DNA of 64,000 nucleotides from CAVSRC01 sp963743015 (GTDB lineage: Bacteria > Pseudomonadota > Alphaproteobacteria > Rhizobiales > Kaistiaceae). The first letter of the stretch is position 1, and each line of letters starts with the position of its first letter. Positions 1 to 7,934 of this stretch are shown here, in pieces. The notes under the pieces are model-generated. The model saw nothing but the letters and a program-made list of their open reading frames with translations, had not been told where the DNA came from and did no database searches. Position numbers and translations under genes: made by a program. The DNA lies in contig CAVUOD010000018.1 in NCBI GenBank assembly GCA_963743015.1, positions 154,238 through 218,237 on the forward strand, in the 5' to 3' direction.

Positions 1-101
1 CTATGCCGCTGCTCGACATCGCTGCGCTCGCCTGGATCGCAGCCTTTGCCGGATTTGCCTTGCTCTACGGTCCGATGCTGACCGGGCCGCAGCAAGGCTA
101 A
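1..101 (+). CDS. C-terminal end of an NnrS-like membrane protein (partial)
   Basis: An open frame runs in from the left edge and stops at TAA 99-101. The last 32 residues include a hydrophobic helix followed by the tail YGPMLTGPQQG. A tryptophan-containing final helix ending in Y-x-P-M-L resembles the C-terminus of NnrS family heme-copper membrane proteins. The fragment is too short for certainty, so the family name is an inference. The gene is convergent with the MarR-GNAT gene and the two stop regions overlap by four bases. Confidence 0.45.
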   Translation, partial: MPLLDIAALAWIAAFAGFALLYGPMLTGPQQG

Positions 102-1024
102 AGCGTCAGCTCCCAGGTCTGGCCGACGAGATCCTTGCCGAAGCTCCTGTGGCGGCCCTGCGAGACCAGGCGAAAGCCTGCCGCCTCGTAGATGCGACGG
201 GCGGAGGCGAGGATGTCGTTGGTCCACAGCGTCAGTGTGCGGTAGCCCTTGCCGCGGGCAAAGGCGACCACCTCGTCGACCAGACGCCGCCCGAGCCCCA
301 GGCCGCGCGCCGCCGGCTCGACATAGAGCAGGCGCAGCTTGGCGACTGCGTCGTCCTGGCGGACGAGGAAGACCGAACCGACGATTTCGCCGTCCATCTC
401 GGCGATCCAGGCGCGCTCGCGTCTGGGGTCAAAGTTCTTGACGAAGGCAGCGAGGATTTCCGCCACCAGAGCCTCGTAAGTCTCGTCCCAACCGTATTCC
501 TCGGCATAGAGGCGGCCCTGGCGGTGGATGATCCAGCCGATATCGCCGGGCTGCTGGCGGCGGAGCACAAGCGCTGGCTTGTCCTGCGGGGCGTCGGAGA
601 GGAGCCCCTCGACGCGCGCGAGCGCGGTGACGAGCCGCGTGCGGTCATGGGGGCCGAGAGGCGCCAGCATGGCGGCGATGGCTTCGTTCGACTGCTCTTC
701 GAGGGGCGCCTGAGCGGCGCGACCGGCGGCGGTGAGGGCGATGCGGCTGCGGCGGCCATCGTCGGCATCCGCGACGCGGGCGATCAGCCCGGCCTTCTCG
801 AAATTCCTCAGGGTGCGGCTGAGATAGCCGGAATCGAGGCCGAGATCGTGAGCGAGTTCCGCCGCCGACGGGCCATCGCGATGGGCGAGTTCGTAGAGAA
901 GGCGCGCCTCGGCCAGCGAGAACGGGCTTTTCAGCAGATGCTCGTCAAGCACGCCGATGCGGCGTGTGTAGAAACGATTGAAGCGGCGGACGGCATCCAC
1001 CGCTTCAGGTGCGACGGGTTCCAT
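98..1024 (-). CDS. MarR-family regulator fused to a GNAT N-acetyltransferase
   Basis: A 308-residue two-domain protein. Residues ~10-140 form a MarR-type winged helix with recognition-helix sequence DSGYLSRTLRNFEKAGLI and a basic DGRRSRIALT wing. Residues ~155-305 are a GNAT fold with the acetyl-CoA loop RGLGLGRR in motif A and a YEAAGFRLV C-terminal motif. Such fusions are known as bifunctional HTH/GNAT proteins, but the acetyl acceptor is unknown. The ATG start at 1024 is followed upstream by a 34-bp imperfect dyad (1028-1061) that fills most of the 42-bp gap to the next gene. This suggests autoregulation. Confidence 0.88.
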   Translation of the reverse strand: MEPVAPEAVDAVRRFNRFYTRRIGVLDEHLLKSPFSLAEARLLYELAHRDGPSAAELAHDLGLDSGYLSRTLRNFEKAGLIARVADADDGRRSRIALTAAGRAAQAPLEEQSNEAIAAMLAPLGPHDRTRLVTALARVEGLLSDAPQDKPALVLRRQQPGDIGWIIHRQGRLYAEEYGWDETYEALVAEILAAFVKNFDPRRERAWIAEMDGEIVGSVFLVRQDDAVAKLRLLYVEPAARGLGLGRRLVDEVVAFARGKGYRTLTLWTNDILASARRIYEAAGFRLVSQGRHRSFGKDLVGQTWELTL

Positions 1025-1027
1025 AAG

Positions 1028-1061
1028 TTGCCATTGTCAACTATTTCGTTGACTTTGGCAA
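1028..1061. promoter_or_regulatory. Putative MarR operator (34-bp dyad)
   Basis: Two 14-bp arms, TTGCCAttGTCAAC and GTTGACttTGGCAA, are separated by the 6-bp spacer TATTTC. They match in 12 of 14 pairs; only the central TT/TT positions fail. The dyad begins 4 bp upstream of the MarR-GNAT start codon. MarR proteins usually bind such sequences as dimers and repress their own genes, so autoregulation is the natural inference. Confidence 0.6.
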
Positions 1062-1066
1062 TTGAC

Positions 1067-1975
1067 CTAGTCCGCGCCCTTGCCGGAAACGCCCGCCTCC
1101 CAGCCGAGAATCGCCTGCTTGCGGGTAAGCCCCCAGTGATAGCCGTGGAGGCTGCCGTCCTTGCCGAGCACGCGGTGACAGGGCACGACGAAGGAGATCG
1201 GGTTTCGGCCGACCGCCGTGCCGACGGCGCGGGCGGCAGTGGGCCGGCCGATATGGGCGGCAATGTCGGAATAGGTGGTGGCGGTGCCGAGCGGCAGCTT
1301 GAGCAGGGTCTCCCACACGCTCAGCTCGAAATCCGAGCCGATCATGACGATCCTGAGCGGCCGGTCCGGCCGCCAGGTCGCCCGATCGAAGATCCGCCGG
1401 GCCGTCGGTTCGGTCGCTTGCGTATCCTCGACGTAGGTTGCGTGCGGCCAGCGCGCCTGCATGTCGGCAAGCGCCGCCGCCTGTTTGCCCGGATCGGCGA
1501 AGGCGAGACCGGCCAGCCCGCGATCGGTGATCATGATGAGCGCGGTGCCGAAGGGCGAGGCGTGGAAGCCGTAGCGCATGGTGAGGCCCTCGCCGCGCGC
1601 CTTGTAGGCGCCCGGCGTCATCGCCTCGTGGGTGATGAAGAGATCGTGCAGGCGGCCGGGGCCGGACAGGCCGACCTCATAGGCGGCGTCGAGCACGGAG
1701 GCCGAATTGGTCAAGAGGGTGCGGGCGTGATCGAGCGTCAGCGCCTGGACGAAGCCCTTGGGCGACAAGCCGGCCCAGCGGGTAAACAGGCGCTGCAGGG
1801 CCAGCGGCTTCAGCCCGACATGGTCGGCAATGCGCTCCAGCGAAGGCTGCTCGCGCCAGCGCCGGGAGATGAAGCGAATGGCGCGGCAGACGATCTCGTA
1901 ATCCGGCACATCGGCGTTGGCGGGCGGGGTATATCGGCCGGCGGTCGCGGGTGTGGTCATGATCGCAAGGTCCAT
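1067..1975 (-). CDS. AraC-type HTH / methylated-DNA-[protein]-cysteine methyltransferase fusion
   Basis: A 302-residue Ada-like protein without the N-terminal Ada zinc domain. Residues ~20-105 are an AraC-type double HTH (for example ERIADHVGLKPLALQRLF). Residues ~115-295 are an O6-alkylguanine-DNA alkyltransferase domain with the acceptor cysteine in VVPCHRVLG (Cys ~266). It should transfer alkyl groups from O6-methylguanine to itself, and the HTH part may regulate transcription. The ATG at 1975 was chosen because AGGAGAG lies just upstream; the open frame extends to 2227 but that stretch does not look like protein. Named elsewhere as bifunctional Ada-like or Ogt. Confidence 0.9.
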   Translation of the reverse strand: MDLAIMTTPATAGRYTPPANADVPDYEIVCRAIRFISRRWREQPSLERIADHVGLKPLALQRLFTRWAGLSPKGFVQALTLDHARTLLTNSASVLDAAYEVGLSGPGRLHDLFITHEAMTPGAYKARGEGLTMRYGFHASPFGTALIMITDRGLAGLAFADPGKQAAALADMQARWPHATYVEDTQATEPTARRIFDRATWRPDRPLRIVMIGSDFELSVWETLLKLPLGTATTYSDIAAHIGRPTAARAVGTAVGRNPISFVVPCHRVLGKDGSLHGYHWGLTRKQAILGWEAGVSGKGAD

Positions 1976-2061
1976 CGCGGTCTCTCCTGTCGCAGGATAG
2001 ACCCGATGTAGGCGCCCGCGGCAGGCGCCGCCCACCCGATTCTTGCAGACGGCCGAAAGCG

Positions 2062-2568
2062 TCAGCCGGCGCGCACCTTCGCCAGCGCCGCCGACAGAGC
2101 CTTGGCGAAGCTTTCGCGCTCGACCGGCGGCAGAAATGCGCCGATGGCGAGACGGACGCCGTGGGAGGCGATGCTGAGCGCAGTCACCCCGATCTCCGGC
2201 CGGCGCTCCACCTCGAGCCGCGCCCAATAGGGATTGAAGCCGGTCTCCCGCACCACGCCGCGCGGTGATATCTGGGAGACCGAGAGGCGCTCATAGGTGA
2301 GGTGGACTTCTTCAAAGGCGCGCGCATCGCGGAAATTGAGACGGAAGGCGAGCTGGATGAGCAGGACGTCGAGGCCGCAGAAGCCGACCACCGGCCAGGC
2401 GCCCATCAGCCAGAAAGCGAAGCCGATGAAGAACGAACAGAGCGCAATCGCCGCCATCAGCAGGCCGAAGCCGCGCGGGCTGAGCGAGCGGTATGGCCGC
2501 AGTACCGCCGAAAAGACGACGGTCTCCGGAACATGGGACGCCTGGGACGGCGGATTGGCGGTGTCCAT
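2062..2568 (-). CDS. DUF2244 domain-containing membrane protein
   Basis: 168 residues with two hydrophobic helices (~residues 34-72) containing WLMGAWPVVGFCGLDVLLI, followed by a soluble C-terminal half. The pattern FRLNFRDARAFEEV and the terminal FLPPVERESFAKAL match the DUF2244 family. That family is widespread in alphaproteobacteria and commonly found next to nth, as here. No biochemical function is established. It is divergent from the small membrane protein gene at 2656. Confidence 0.85.
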   Translation of the reverse strand: MDTANPPSQASHVPETVVFSAVLRPYRSLSPRGFGLLMAAIALCSFFIGFAFWLMGAWPVVGFCGLDVLLIQLAFRLNFRDARAFEEVHLTYERLSVSQISPRGVVRETGFNPYWARLEVERRPEIGVTALSIASHGVRLAIGAFLPPVERESFAKALSAALAKVRAG

Positions 2569-2655
2569 GAGCTTTGATTATTTTGATTCCAAAGAAGAGC
2601 TAGCTGCCTCTATGGCATTGGCAAGGGGCAGGCGTCCAGCACGACGGGGGCGGAA

Positions 2656-2997
2656 TTGAGCGACACTGAACCGGAGGAGCAGAACATCGACGCGGTCTTC
2701 CGCAATGGCAGCGTCACGGTTGTCGGCGTGATCGCCGGCTTCTCGCTGACCTTCCTGACCGCCTGGGCGGCAAACCCCCTGCCCTGGCAGCTGCACGACC
2801 TCGTCGGTATCGTGCCGCTGGCCGGCGGCAGCATCTTCCAGCTCGTTGCGCTTGCCGCCCTGCTCCATCCGAACTCGCTGAAGCGAGACCGTTACGACCG
2901 CGCCATCCGCATCTTCCTGATTGGGCTCGTTCTGGCCAGCTGCGGCGTGGCCGCGGTGATCGGGATCGACGCTATCCTGGTTGCCAAGCGGAGCTGA
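2656..2997 (+). CDS. Small three-helix membrane protein, unknown function
   Basis: 113 residues with hydrophobic segments at about residues 18-38, 48-68 and 85-107. A TTG start at 2656 is preceded by a GGGGGCGGA ribosome-binding site; no ATG in frame would preserve the first helix. It ends three bases before the nth start codon, so the two are probably co-transcribed. I do not recognise a named domain. Confidence 0.7.
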   Translation: MSDTEPEEQNIDAVFRNGSVTVVGVIAGFSLTFLTAWAANPLPWQLHDLVGIVPLAGGSIFQLVALAALLHPNSLKRDRYDRAIRIFLIGLVLASCGVAAVIGIDAILVAKRS

Positions 2998-3000
2998 CAC

Positions 3001-3690
3001 ATGGCAAAGGCGGCAGCCAGGCCAAAGGCCAAGGCGAGCAAGACAACACCGGCGGGCCTGTCGGCGGCCACAATTGCCGAGATCTTCCGCCGCTTTGCAG
3101 AGGCCGAGCCGGAGCCGAAGAGCGAGCTTCGCTATTCCAGCCCCTATACGTTGCTCGTCGCCGTGGTGCTCTCGGCACAGGCGACCGACGCCGGGGTCAA
3201 CAAGGCGACGCCGGCGCTGTTCGCGCTCGCCGACACGCCCGAGAAGATGGTGGCACTCGGCGTCGACACGGTGACCGAACTCATCCGCACCATCGGGCTC
3301 TTCCGCACCAAGGCGAAGAACCTGATCGCCCTGTCGGAAAAGCTGATCGCCGATTACGGAGGCCAGGTGCCGGAGACGCGCGCGGCGCTTGAGACGCTGC
3401 CCGGCGTCGGCCGCAAGACCGCCAATGTGGTGCTCAACGTTGCCTTCGGCCAGCCGACCATGGCGGTCGACACCCACATCTTCCGCGTCGCCAACCGTAC
3501 GGCAATCGCGCCCGGCCGCGATCCGCTTGCCGTGGAGCTGGCGTTGGATAAGCGCGTGCCCGAGCCCTATCGGCAGCACGCCCATCACTGGCTGATCCTG
3601 CATGGGCGCTACGTCTGCAAGGCGCGCAGGCCGGACTGCGGCGCCTGCCTGATCGCCGATCTGTGCGCCTATCCGGCCAAGATTCTGTGA
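3001..3690 (+). CDS. nth: Endonuclease III
   Basis: A 229-residue DNA glycosylase/AP lyase that removes oxidised pyrimidines in base-excision repair. It has the helix-hairpin-helix LPGVGRKTANVVL (catalytic Lys in GRKTA), the catalytic Asp in MAVDTHIFRV, and a C-terminal [4Fe-4S] motif C-X6-C-X2-C-X5-C at residues ~206-222. Length is typical, with a Lys/Ala-rich N-terminal tail. The ATG lies directly after the stop of the upstream small membrane protein gene. Confidence 0.97.
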   Translation: MAKAAARPKAKASKTTPAGLSAATIAEIFRRFAEAEPEPKSELRYSSPYTLLVAVVLSAQATDAGVNKATPALFALADTPEKMVALGVDTVTELIRTIGLFRTKAKNLIALSEKLIADYGGQVPETRAALETLPGVGRKTANVVLNVAFGQPTMAVDTHIFRVANRTAIAPGRDPLAVELALDKRVPEPYRQHAHHWLILHGRYVCKARRPDCGACLIADLCAYPAKIL

Positions 3691-3776
3691 CGCCGCTTCG
3701 GCGGTTGCGTACCCCTTGGCCGCCGCTATAGTCGCGCCCGCTTCCTTCCCGTTTTCCCTGACAGACCAGAGGTTTC

Positions 3777-4778
3777 ATGGCCCAGGCAGACTTCGACGTG
3801 CTCGGCATCGGCAATGCGATTGTCGACATACTGGCGAGCACCGAGGACGACTTCCTCGTGCGCGAGGGCCTCTCCAAGAGCTCCATGCATCTGATCGACG
3901 CCGAGCGGGCCGATGCGCTCTATGCCCATATGGGGCCGGCGATCGAGGCTTCGGGCGGATCGGCGGGCAACACCACGGCCGGCGTTGCCTCGCTCGGCGG
4001 ACAAGCCGCCTTCATCGGCAAGGTCGCCGACGACGCCTTCGGCGCCATCTACCGCCATGACATGCGGGCGACGGGCGTGCATTTCGGCACCGCGCCGCTC
4101 GTCGACGGCGCCCCGACGGCGCGCTCGATGATCCTGATCACGCCGGACGGCGAGCGGACGATGAACACCTATCTCGGCGCCTGCCAGGCGCTGGGCCCCG
4201 GCGACATCGATGCCGACGTGGTCGGCCGCTCGGCGATCACCTATCTGGAGGGCTATCTGTGGGACCCGCCGGAGGCCAAGAAGGCCTTCGTCCGCGCCGC
4301 GGAAATCGCCCATGCCGCCGGCCGCAAGGTGTCCCTGTCGTTGTCGGATGCCTTCTGCGTCGATCGTTTCCGGGCGGAATTCCTCGACCTGATCCGCTCG
4401 CGCACGGTCGACATCCTGCTGGCCAACGATTTGGAAGTGCGTTCGCTCTACGAGACCGCCGACGTCGCCACGGCGGTCAGGGCACTGCAGGCCGATTGTG
4501 CGCTGGCCGCGGTCACCGTCGGTGGCGACGGCGCCCTGGTGGTGACGCCGGAGGCGACGAGCGAAGTGCCGGCGACGCCGGTCGAATCCGTGGTCGACCT
4601 GACCGGAGCGGGCGACCTGTTCGCAGCCGGCTTCCTGTTCGGATTGGCACGCGGCCTGGCGCTTAGCGACGCCGGACGGCTGGGAACGCTCGCCGCATCC
4701 GAGGTGATCGGCCATATCGGCCCGCGGCCGGCGGCGCCGTTGATCGACGTGGCGCGCGCGGCCGGTTTCGCGATCTAG
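3777..4778 (+). CDS. Adenosine kinase (PfkB family carbohydrate kinase)
   Basis: 333 residues. The N-terminal LGIGNAIVDILA and the C-terminal PfkB signature VDLTGAGDLFAAGFLFG (catalytic Asp in GAGD) identify a ribokinase-fold sugar or nucleoside kinase. The GGSAGNTTAGVASLGG substrate loop is typical of the bacterial adenosine kinases annotated in alphaproteobacteria, which phosphorylate adenosine to AMP. Substrate assignment rests on family resemblance. It is convergent with secB. Confidence 0.9.
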   Translation: MAQADFDVLGIGNAIVDILASTEDDFLVREGLSKSSMHLIDAERADALYAHMGPAIEASGGSAGNTTAGVASLGGQAAFIGKVADDAFGAIYRHDMRATGVHFGTAPLVDGAPTARSMILITPDGERTMNTYLGACQALGPGDIDADVVGRSAITYLEGYLWDPPEAKKAFVRAAEIAHAAGRKVSLSLSDAFCVDRFRAEFLDLIRSRTVDILLANDLEVRSLYETADVATAVRALQADCALAAVTVGGDGALVVTPEATSEVPATPVESVVDLTGAGDLFAAGFLFGLARGLALSDAGRLGTLAASEVIGHIGPRPAAPLIDVARAAGFAI

Positions 4779-4784
4779 GGGCTT

Positions 4785-4803
4785 CCCGCCGCCCGGAGGC
4801 GGG
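4785..4803. terminator. Possible bidirectional hairpin between adenosine kinase and secB
   Basis: CCCGCC at 4785-4790 pairs with GGCGGG at 4798-4803 around a 7-base loop, in the gap between two convergent genes. There is no clear U-tract on either strand, so terminator activity is uncertain. Confidence 0.3.
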
Positions 4804-4823
4804 TGGAAACCGCCGTCAGCCGC

Positions 4824-5336
4824 TCAATTTGTCGAAGCCGGAGGCCCCCCGCCGGCGGCCGGCGCACCGCCGGTGCCCTGGTCGACCATGCGCTGCCGGT
4901 AGAGCGACACGAAATCGATCGGATCGAGCAGCAGCGGCGGAAAACCGCCGTCCTGGCTGGCATCGGCAATGATCTTGCGGGCGAAGGGGAAGAGCAGGCG
5001 CGGGCACTCGATCAGCATGACCGGGTTGACCGTTTCCTGGGTGACATTGGCGAGGCGGAAGACGCCGGCATAGACCAGCTCGATGGCGAAAAGGGTGGTA
5101 TCGCCATCGACGGCGCGCGCCTCAAGGCGCAGCTCGACCTCAATATCGTTATCGGAAACCGGGCGCGGCTGGACGCCCACCGAGACGCTGATATTGGGCG
5201 AAGCACCCTGCGGCCTGAGCGTTGCCGGCGCGCCCGGGTTCTCAAAGGACAGGTCCTTCACATATTGTGCGATGACGCTGATGCTCGGCTGGCTGACCGC
5301 CGCGCCTTCCTGTCCGTTGCTGCCGTCCTCGGCCAT
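4824..5336 (-). CDS. secB: Protein-export chaperone SecB
   Basis: A 170-residue cytosolic tetrameric chaperone that holds preproteins unfolded and hands them to SecA. It shows the family pattern: YVKDLSFENPGAP near residue 25, LLFPFARKIIADASQDGGFPP, and PLLLDPIDFVSLY near the C-terminus. The start at 5336 (MAEDGSNGQEG) gives the acidic N-terminus usual for the family. It is divergent from the Tim44-like gene. secB near the origin beside dnaQ-type genes is known in Caulobacter; here it lies 30 kb from dnaQ. Confidence 0.96.
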   Translation of the reverse strand: MAEDGSNGQEGAAVSQPSISVIAQYVKDLSFENPGAPATLRPQGASPNISVSVGVQPRPVSDNDIEVELRLEARAVDGDTTLFAIELVYAGVFRLANVTQETVNPVMLIECPRLLFPFARKIIADASQDGGFPPLLLDPIDFVSLYRQRMVDQGTGGAPAAGGGPPASTN

Positions 5337-5516
5337 TGACTACCCCCGTGGAAACTCCGTGCCTTGAAGGCGCGGCTGGGCTAACACGCAAGGAAGCCGG
5401 TTACAAGCCGGCGACCGACTCGCAACGCCGCTCGCGCGTGCCTACATTGTAATAATCGCTTTCAACCCCGATTTCGGGCAAAGTGGCTCCGTCCAGCGCC
5501 GGGACACCGCCGAGAC

Positions 5517-6236
5517 ATGAACAGCTTCATGGACATAACAACCGTCATCTTCCTGGCCATCGCGGTCGTCGTCTTCCTGCGGCTGCGCAACGTGCTGGGC
5601 CGGCGAACCGGGAGCGAAAGGCCGCCGTTCGATCCCTATTCGCGCCGCGAAAACCCGGCAGCCAAGGCCAGCGACAAGGTGATCGACCTGCCGGCACGGC
5701 GGGCGCCGCCGCGCGAAGCCGCCGGCCCCGAGGCCACGGCCGATGTCGACGAGCGCATCAAGACCGCCGCACCCGCCGGCTCGAGCCTGCACGATGCGCT
5801 GAAGTCGGTCGCCATCGCCGACCGGTCCTTCGACCCAGACGGGTTCCTCGCCGGCGCCAAGAGCGCCTATGAGATGGTCGTGACGGCCTTCGCCGAGGGC
5901 GACCGCAAGACGCTCAAACAGCTCCTCAGTCGCGATGTCTATGACGGTTTCGTCAATGCCATCAGCGAGCGCGAGGCACGCAGCGAGACCATCGAGTTCA
6001 AGTTCGTCGGCATCGACAAGGCCGAGATCACCGGGGCCGGGGTCAAGGGCTCCACCGTCCAGGTGACCGTGCGCTTCCTCTCCAAGCTGGTGTCGGCAAC
6101 CCACAACAAGGACGGCGCCGTGGTCGACGGCGACCCGACCCATGTCGGCGACGTGACCGACATCTGGACGTTCGAGCGCGAGGCCACCGCGCGCGATCCC
6201 AACTGGAAGCTGGTGGCGACAGAATCGGTCGACTGA
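5517..6236 (+). CDS. Tim44-domain putative membrane adaptor (TimA-like)
   Basis: 239 residues: an N-terminal membrane anchor (~6-24), a Pro/Ala/Arg-rich linker (~30-85), then a Tim44-like domain (~95-235) with DPDGFLAGAKSAYEMVVTAF and DVTDIWTFEREATARDPNWK. The fold is shared with mitochondrial Tim44 and bacterial Tim44-domain proteins, which act as inner-membrane adaptors. Divergence from secB and closeness to mltA is a conserved rhizobial arrangement. A role in envelope protein handling is inferred. Confidence 0.85.
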   Translation: MNSFMDITTVIFLAIAVVVFLRLRNVLGRRTGSERPPFDPYSRRENPAAKASDKVIDLPARRAPPREAAGPEATADVDERIKTAAPAGSSLHDALKSVAIADRSFDPDGFLAGAKSAYEMVVTAFAEGDRKTLKQLLSRDVYDGFVNAISEREARSETIEFKFVGIDKAEITGAGVKGSTVQVTVRFLSKLVSATHNKDGAVVDGDPTHVGDVTDIWTFEREATARDPNWKLVATESVD

Positions 6237-6269
6237 ATCGACGGACGACAGGCGGCGGCAGAGGCGGCA

Positions 6270-7373
6270 ATGGGCGACACCGGAGACGCCGCTGGCGCTA
6301 CTGACCTGATTTCTCTCACATTTTCCGATATTCCCGGCTGGCAGGGCGACGACCATGCAGCGGCCTTTGCCGCCTTTCGCCGCGGCGCTTCGGTGCTTGA
6401 CCGGCATCCGCCGAAACCGCGGGCGCTGGGCATCGATGCGGCAGCCCTGGGCCACGTCCTTGCCCGGGCCGCGGCCCTGCCGGAAAGCCTGCCAGCCGAA
6501 GCGGCGCGGGCCTTCTTCGAGACGTCCTTCCGGCCGCGCGCGGTGATGCCGCCAGCCGGGCATGGCTTCTTCACCGGCTATTACGAACCGGAAGTGACGG
6601 GATCGCGGACGCGGACGCCGGAATTCACGGTGCCGCTGCTCGCCCAGCCAGAGGATCTGGTGGAGTTCGACCCGGCCAGGCCGCCGCCGGGCCTCGACCC
6701 GGCACTGCGTTTTGCCCGCAAGACCGCGGACGGCTACGCCGAATATGCCGACCGCGCGGCAATCATGGCCGGCGCACTCGACGGGCAGGGGCTCGAACTG
6801 GCGTGGCTCGCCGACCCGGTCGACGCCTTCTTCATCCATATCCAGGGGGCGGCACGCATAAGGCTCGCCGACGGGCAGACCATGCGCGTCACCTATGCCG
6901 CCAAGACCGGCCATCCCTATACGCCCATCGGGCGCCTGCTGGTCGAACGCGGCGCCCTGCGGCCGGGGACCGCCACCATGCCGGCAATCCGCGCCTGGCT
7001 CGCCGCAAATCCGCACGAGGCCGCGGCGGTGATGGCCGAGAACCGCTCCTACATCTTCTTCCGCGAGGCGCCGGTCACCGACGCGGCGCTGGGGCCGGTG
7101 GCCGCGGCCAAGGTAGCGCTGACACCCGGACGGAGCCTGGCGGTCGACCGCCTCCTGCACAGCTTCCATGTGCCGGTGTGGGTGGACACGGTGCTGCCCG
7201 GCGCGGAGGTCTTTAGCCGGCTCATGATTGCCCAGGACACCGGCTCGGCGATCGTCGGCGCGGCGCGCGGCGACATCTTTTTCGGCTCGGGCGACGCAGC
7301 CGGGCGGATCGCCGGCGCCATGAGTGCGCGCGGGCGCTTCATCCTGTTCGAGCCGGTGGGGGACGGACCATGA
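6270..7373 (+). CDS. mltA: Membrane-bound lytic murein transglycosylase A
   Basis: 367 residues. The MltA domain begins around HGFFTGYYEPEV (~residue 95) and includes DPVDAFFIHIQGAARI. A C-terminal 3D domain has AQDTGSAIVGAARGDIFFG and carries the catalytic Asp. The enzyme cleaves peptidoglycan glycan strands to 1,6-anhydromuropeptides. No lipobox is visible at the predicted N-terminus, unlike E. coli MltA, so it may be soluble or periplasmic through another start. The stop overlaps the next gene by 4 bp, indicating an operon. Confidence 0.93.
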   Translation: MGDTGDAAGATDLISLTFSDIPGWQGDDHAAAFAAFRRGASVLDRHPPKPRALGIDAAALGHVLARAAALPESLPAEAARAFFETSFRPRAVMPPAGHGFFTGYYEPEVTGSRTRTPEFTVPLLAQPEDLVEFDPARPPPGLDPALRFARKTADGYAEYADRAAIMAGALDGQGLELAWLADPVDAFFIHIQGAARIRLADGQTMRVTYAAKTGHPYTPIGRLLVERGALRPGTATMPAIRAWLAANPHEAAAVMAENRSYIFFREAPVTDAALGPVAAAKVALTPGRSLAVDRLLHSFHVPVWVDTVLPGAEVFSRLMIAQDTGSAIVGAARGDIFFGSGDAAGRIAGAMSARGRFILFEPVGDGP

Positions 7374-7921
7374 GCCGCCGCCGGCCGCCGGCCTCGGACG
7401 AGGACATGGCGCTGTGGAGCCAGGTCACGCGCTCGGTCGCGCCGCTCAGGCGCAAGCCGCCCGCCACGGCCGAACCCGGCGAAGACGAGGCGCCTCAGCC
7501 GAGGAAGCCCCAGAAGCCGGCTCCAGCCCCGCGCGCGACCGCGCCGCCGCCGCCCAAGGCCAAGCCGCCGGCGCTGGCGCCGCTCGACCGACGGACGCTC
7601 AGCCGCGTCAACCGCGGGGCGCTGTCCATCGATGCGCGCATCGACCTGCACGGCATGACCCAGGCGGCAGCGCATAACCGGCTGATCGATTTCCTGCGCG
7701 GGGCCCAGGCCTCGGGCGCGAAACTGGTGCTGGTGATTACCGGCAAGGGCAACAACGGCGGCGGCGAGGGGACGCGCGGGATCCTGCGCCGTCTGGTGCC
7801 GATCTGGCTGGCCTCCCACGAATTGCGCAGCGTCGTGGTCGGCTTCGACGAGGCCGGACGCGCCCATGGCGGCGCCGGGGCGCTTCTGGTGCGGCTGCGG
7901 CGGGCGCCGCGGTCCGGCTGA
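7370..7921 (+). CDS. Smr/MutS2-C-terminal domain protein
   Basis: 183 residues. A basic, Pro/Ala-rich N-terminal half (~1-80) is followed by an Smr domain (~85-180) with IDLHGMTQAAAHNRL and LVLVITGKGNNGGGEGTRG. In this family the LDLHG and HGxG-type motifs form a nuclease fold. Here the second motif reads TGKG, as in many alphaproteobacterial stand-alone Smr proteins. It is coupled to mltA by an ATGA overlap. Confidence 0.9.
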   Translation: MSRRRPPASDEDMALWSQVTRSVAPLRRKPPATAEPGEDEAPQPRKPQKPAPAPRATAPPPPKAKPPALAPLDRRTLSRVNRGALSIDARIDLHGMTQAAAHNRLIDFLRGAQASGAKLVLVITGKGNNGGGEGTRGILRRLVPIWLASHELRSVVVGFDEAGRAHGGAGALLVRLRRAPRSG

Positions 7922-7934
7922 CGCCGGCAGGCGG

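Noticed and set aside
149..2011. A 620-codon open frame on the plus strand
   Set aside because: It is the complement of two clear minus-strand genes (MarR-GNAT and AraC-Ogt) and has no recognisable domains; long antisense frames are common in GC-rich DNA.
2578..3603. A 341-codon minus-strand frame opposite nth
   Set aside because: nth is certain on the other strand; this is its antisense shadow.
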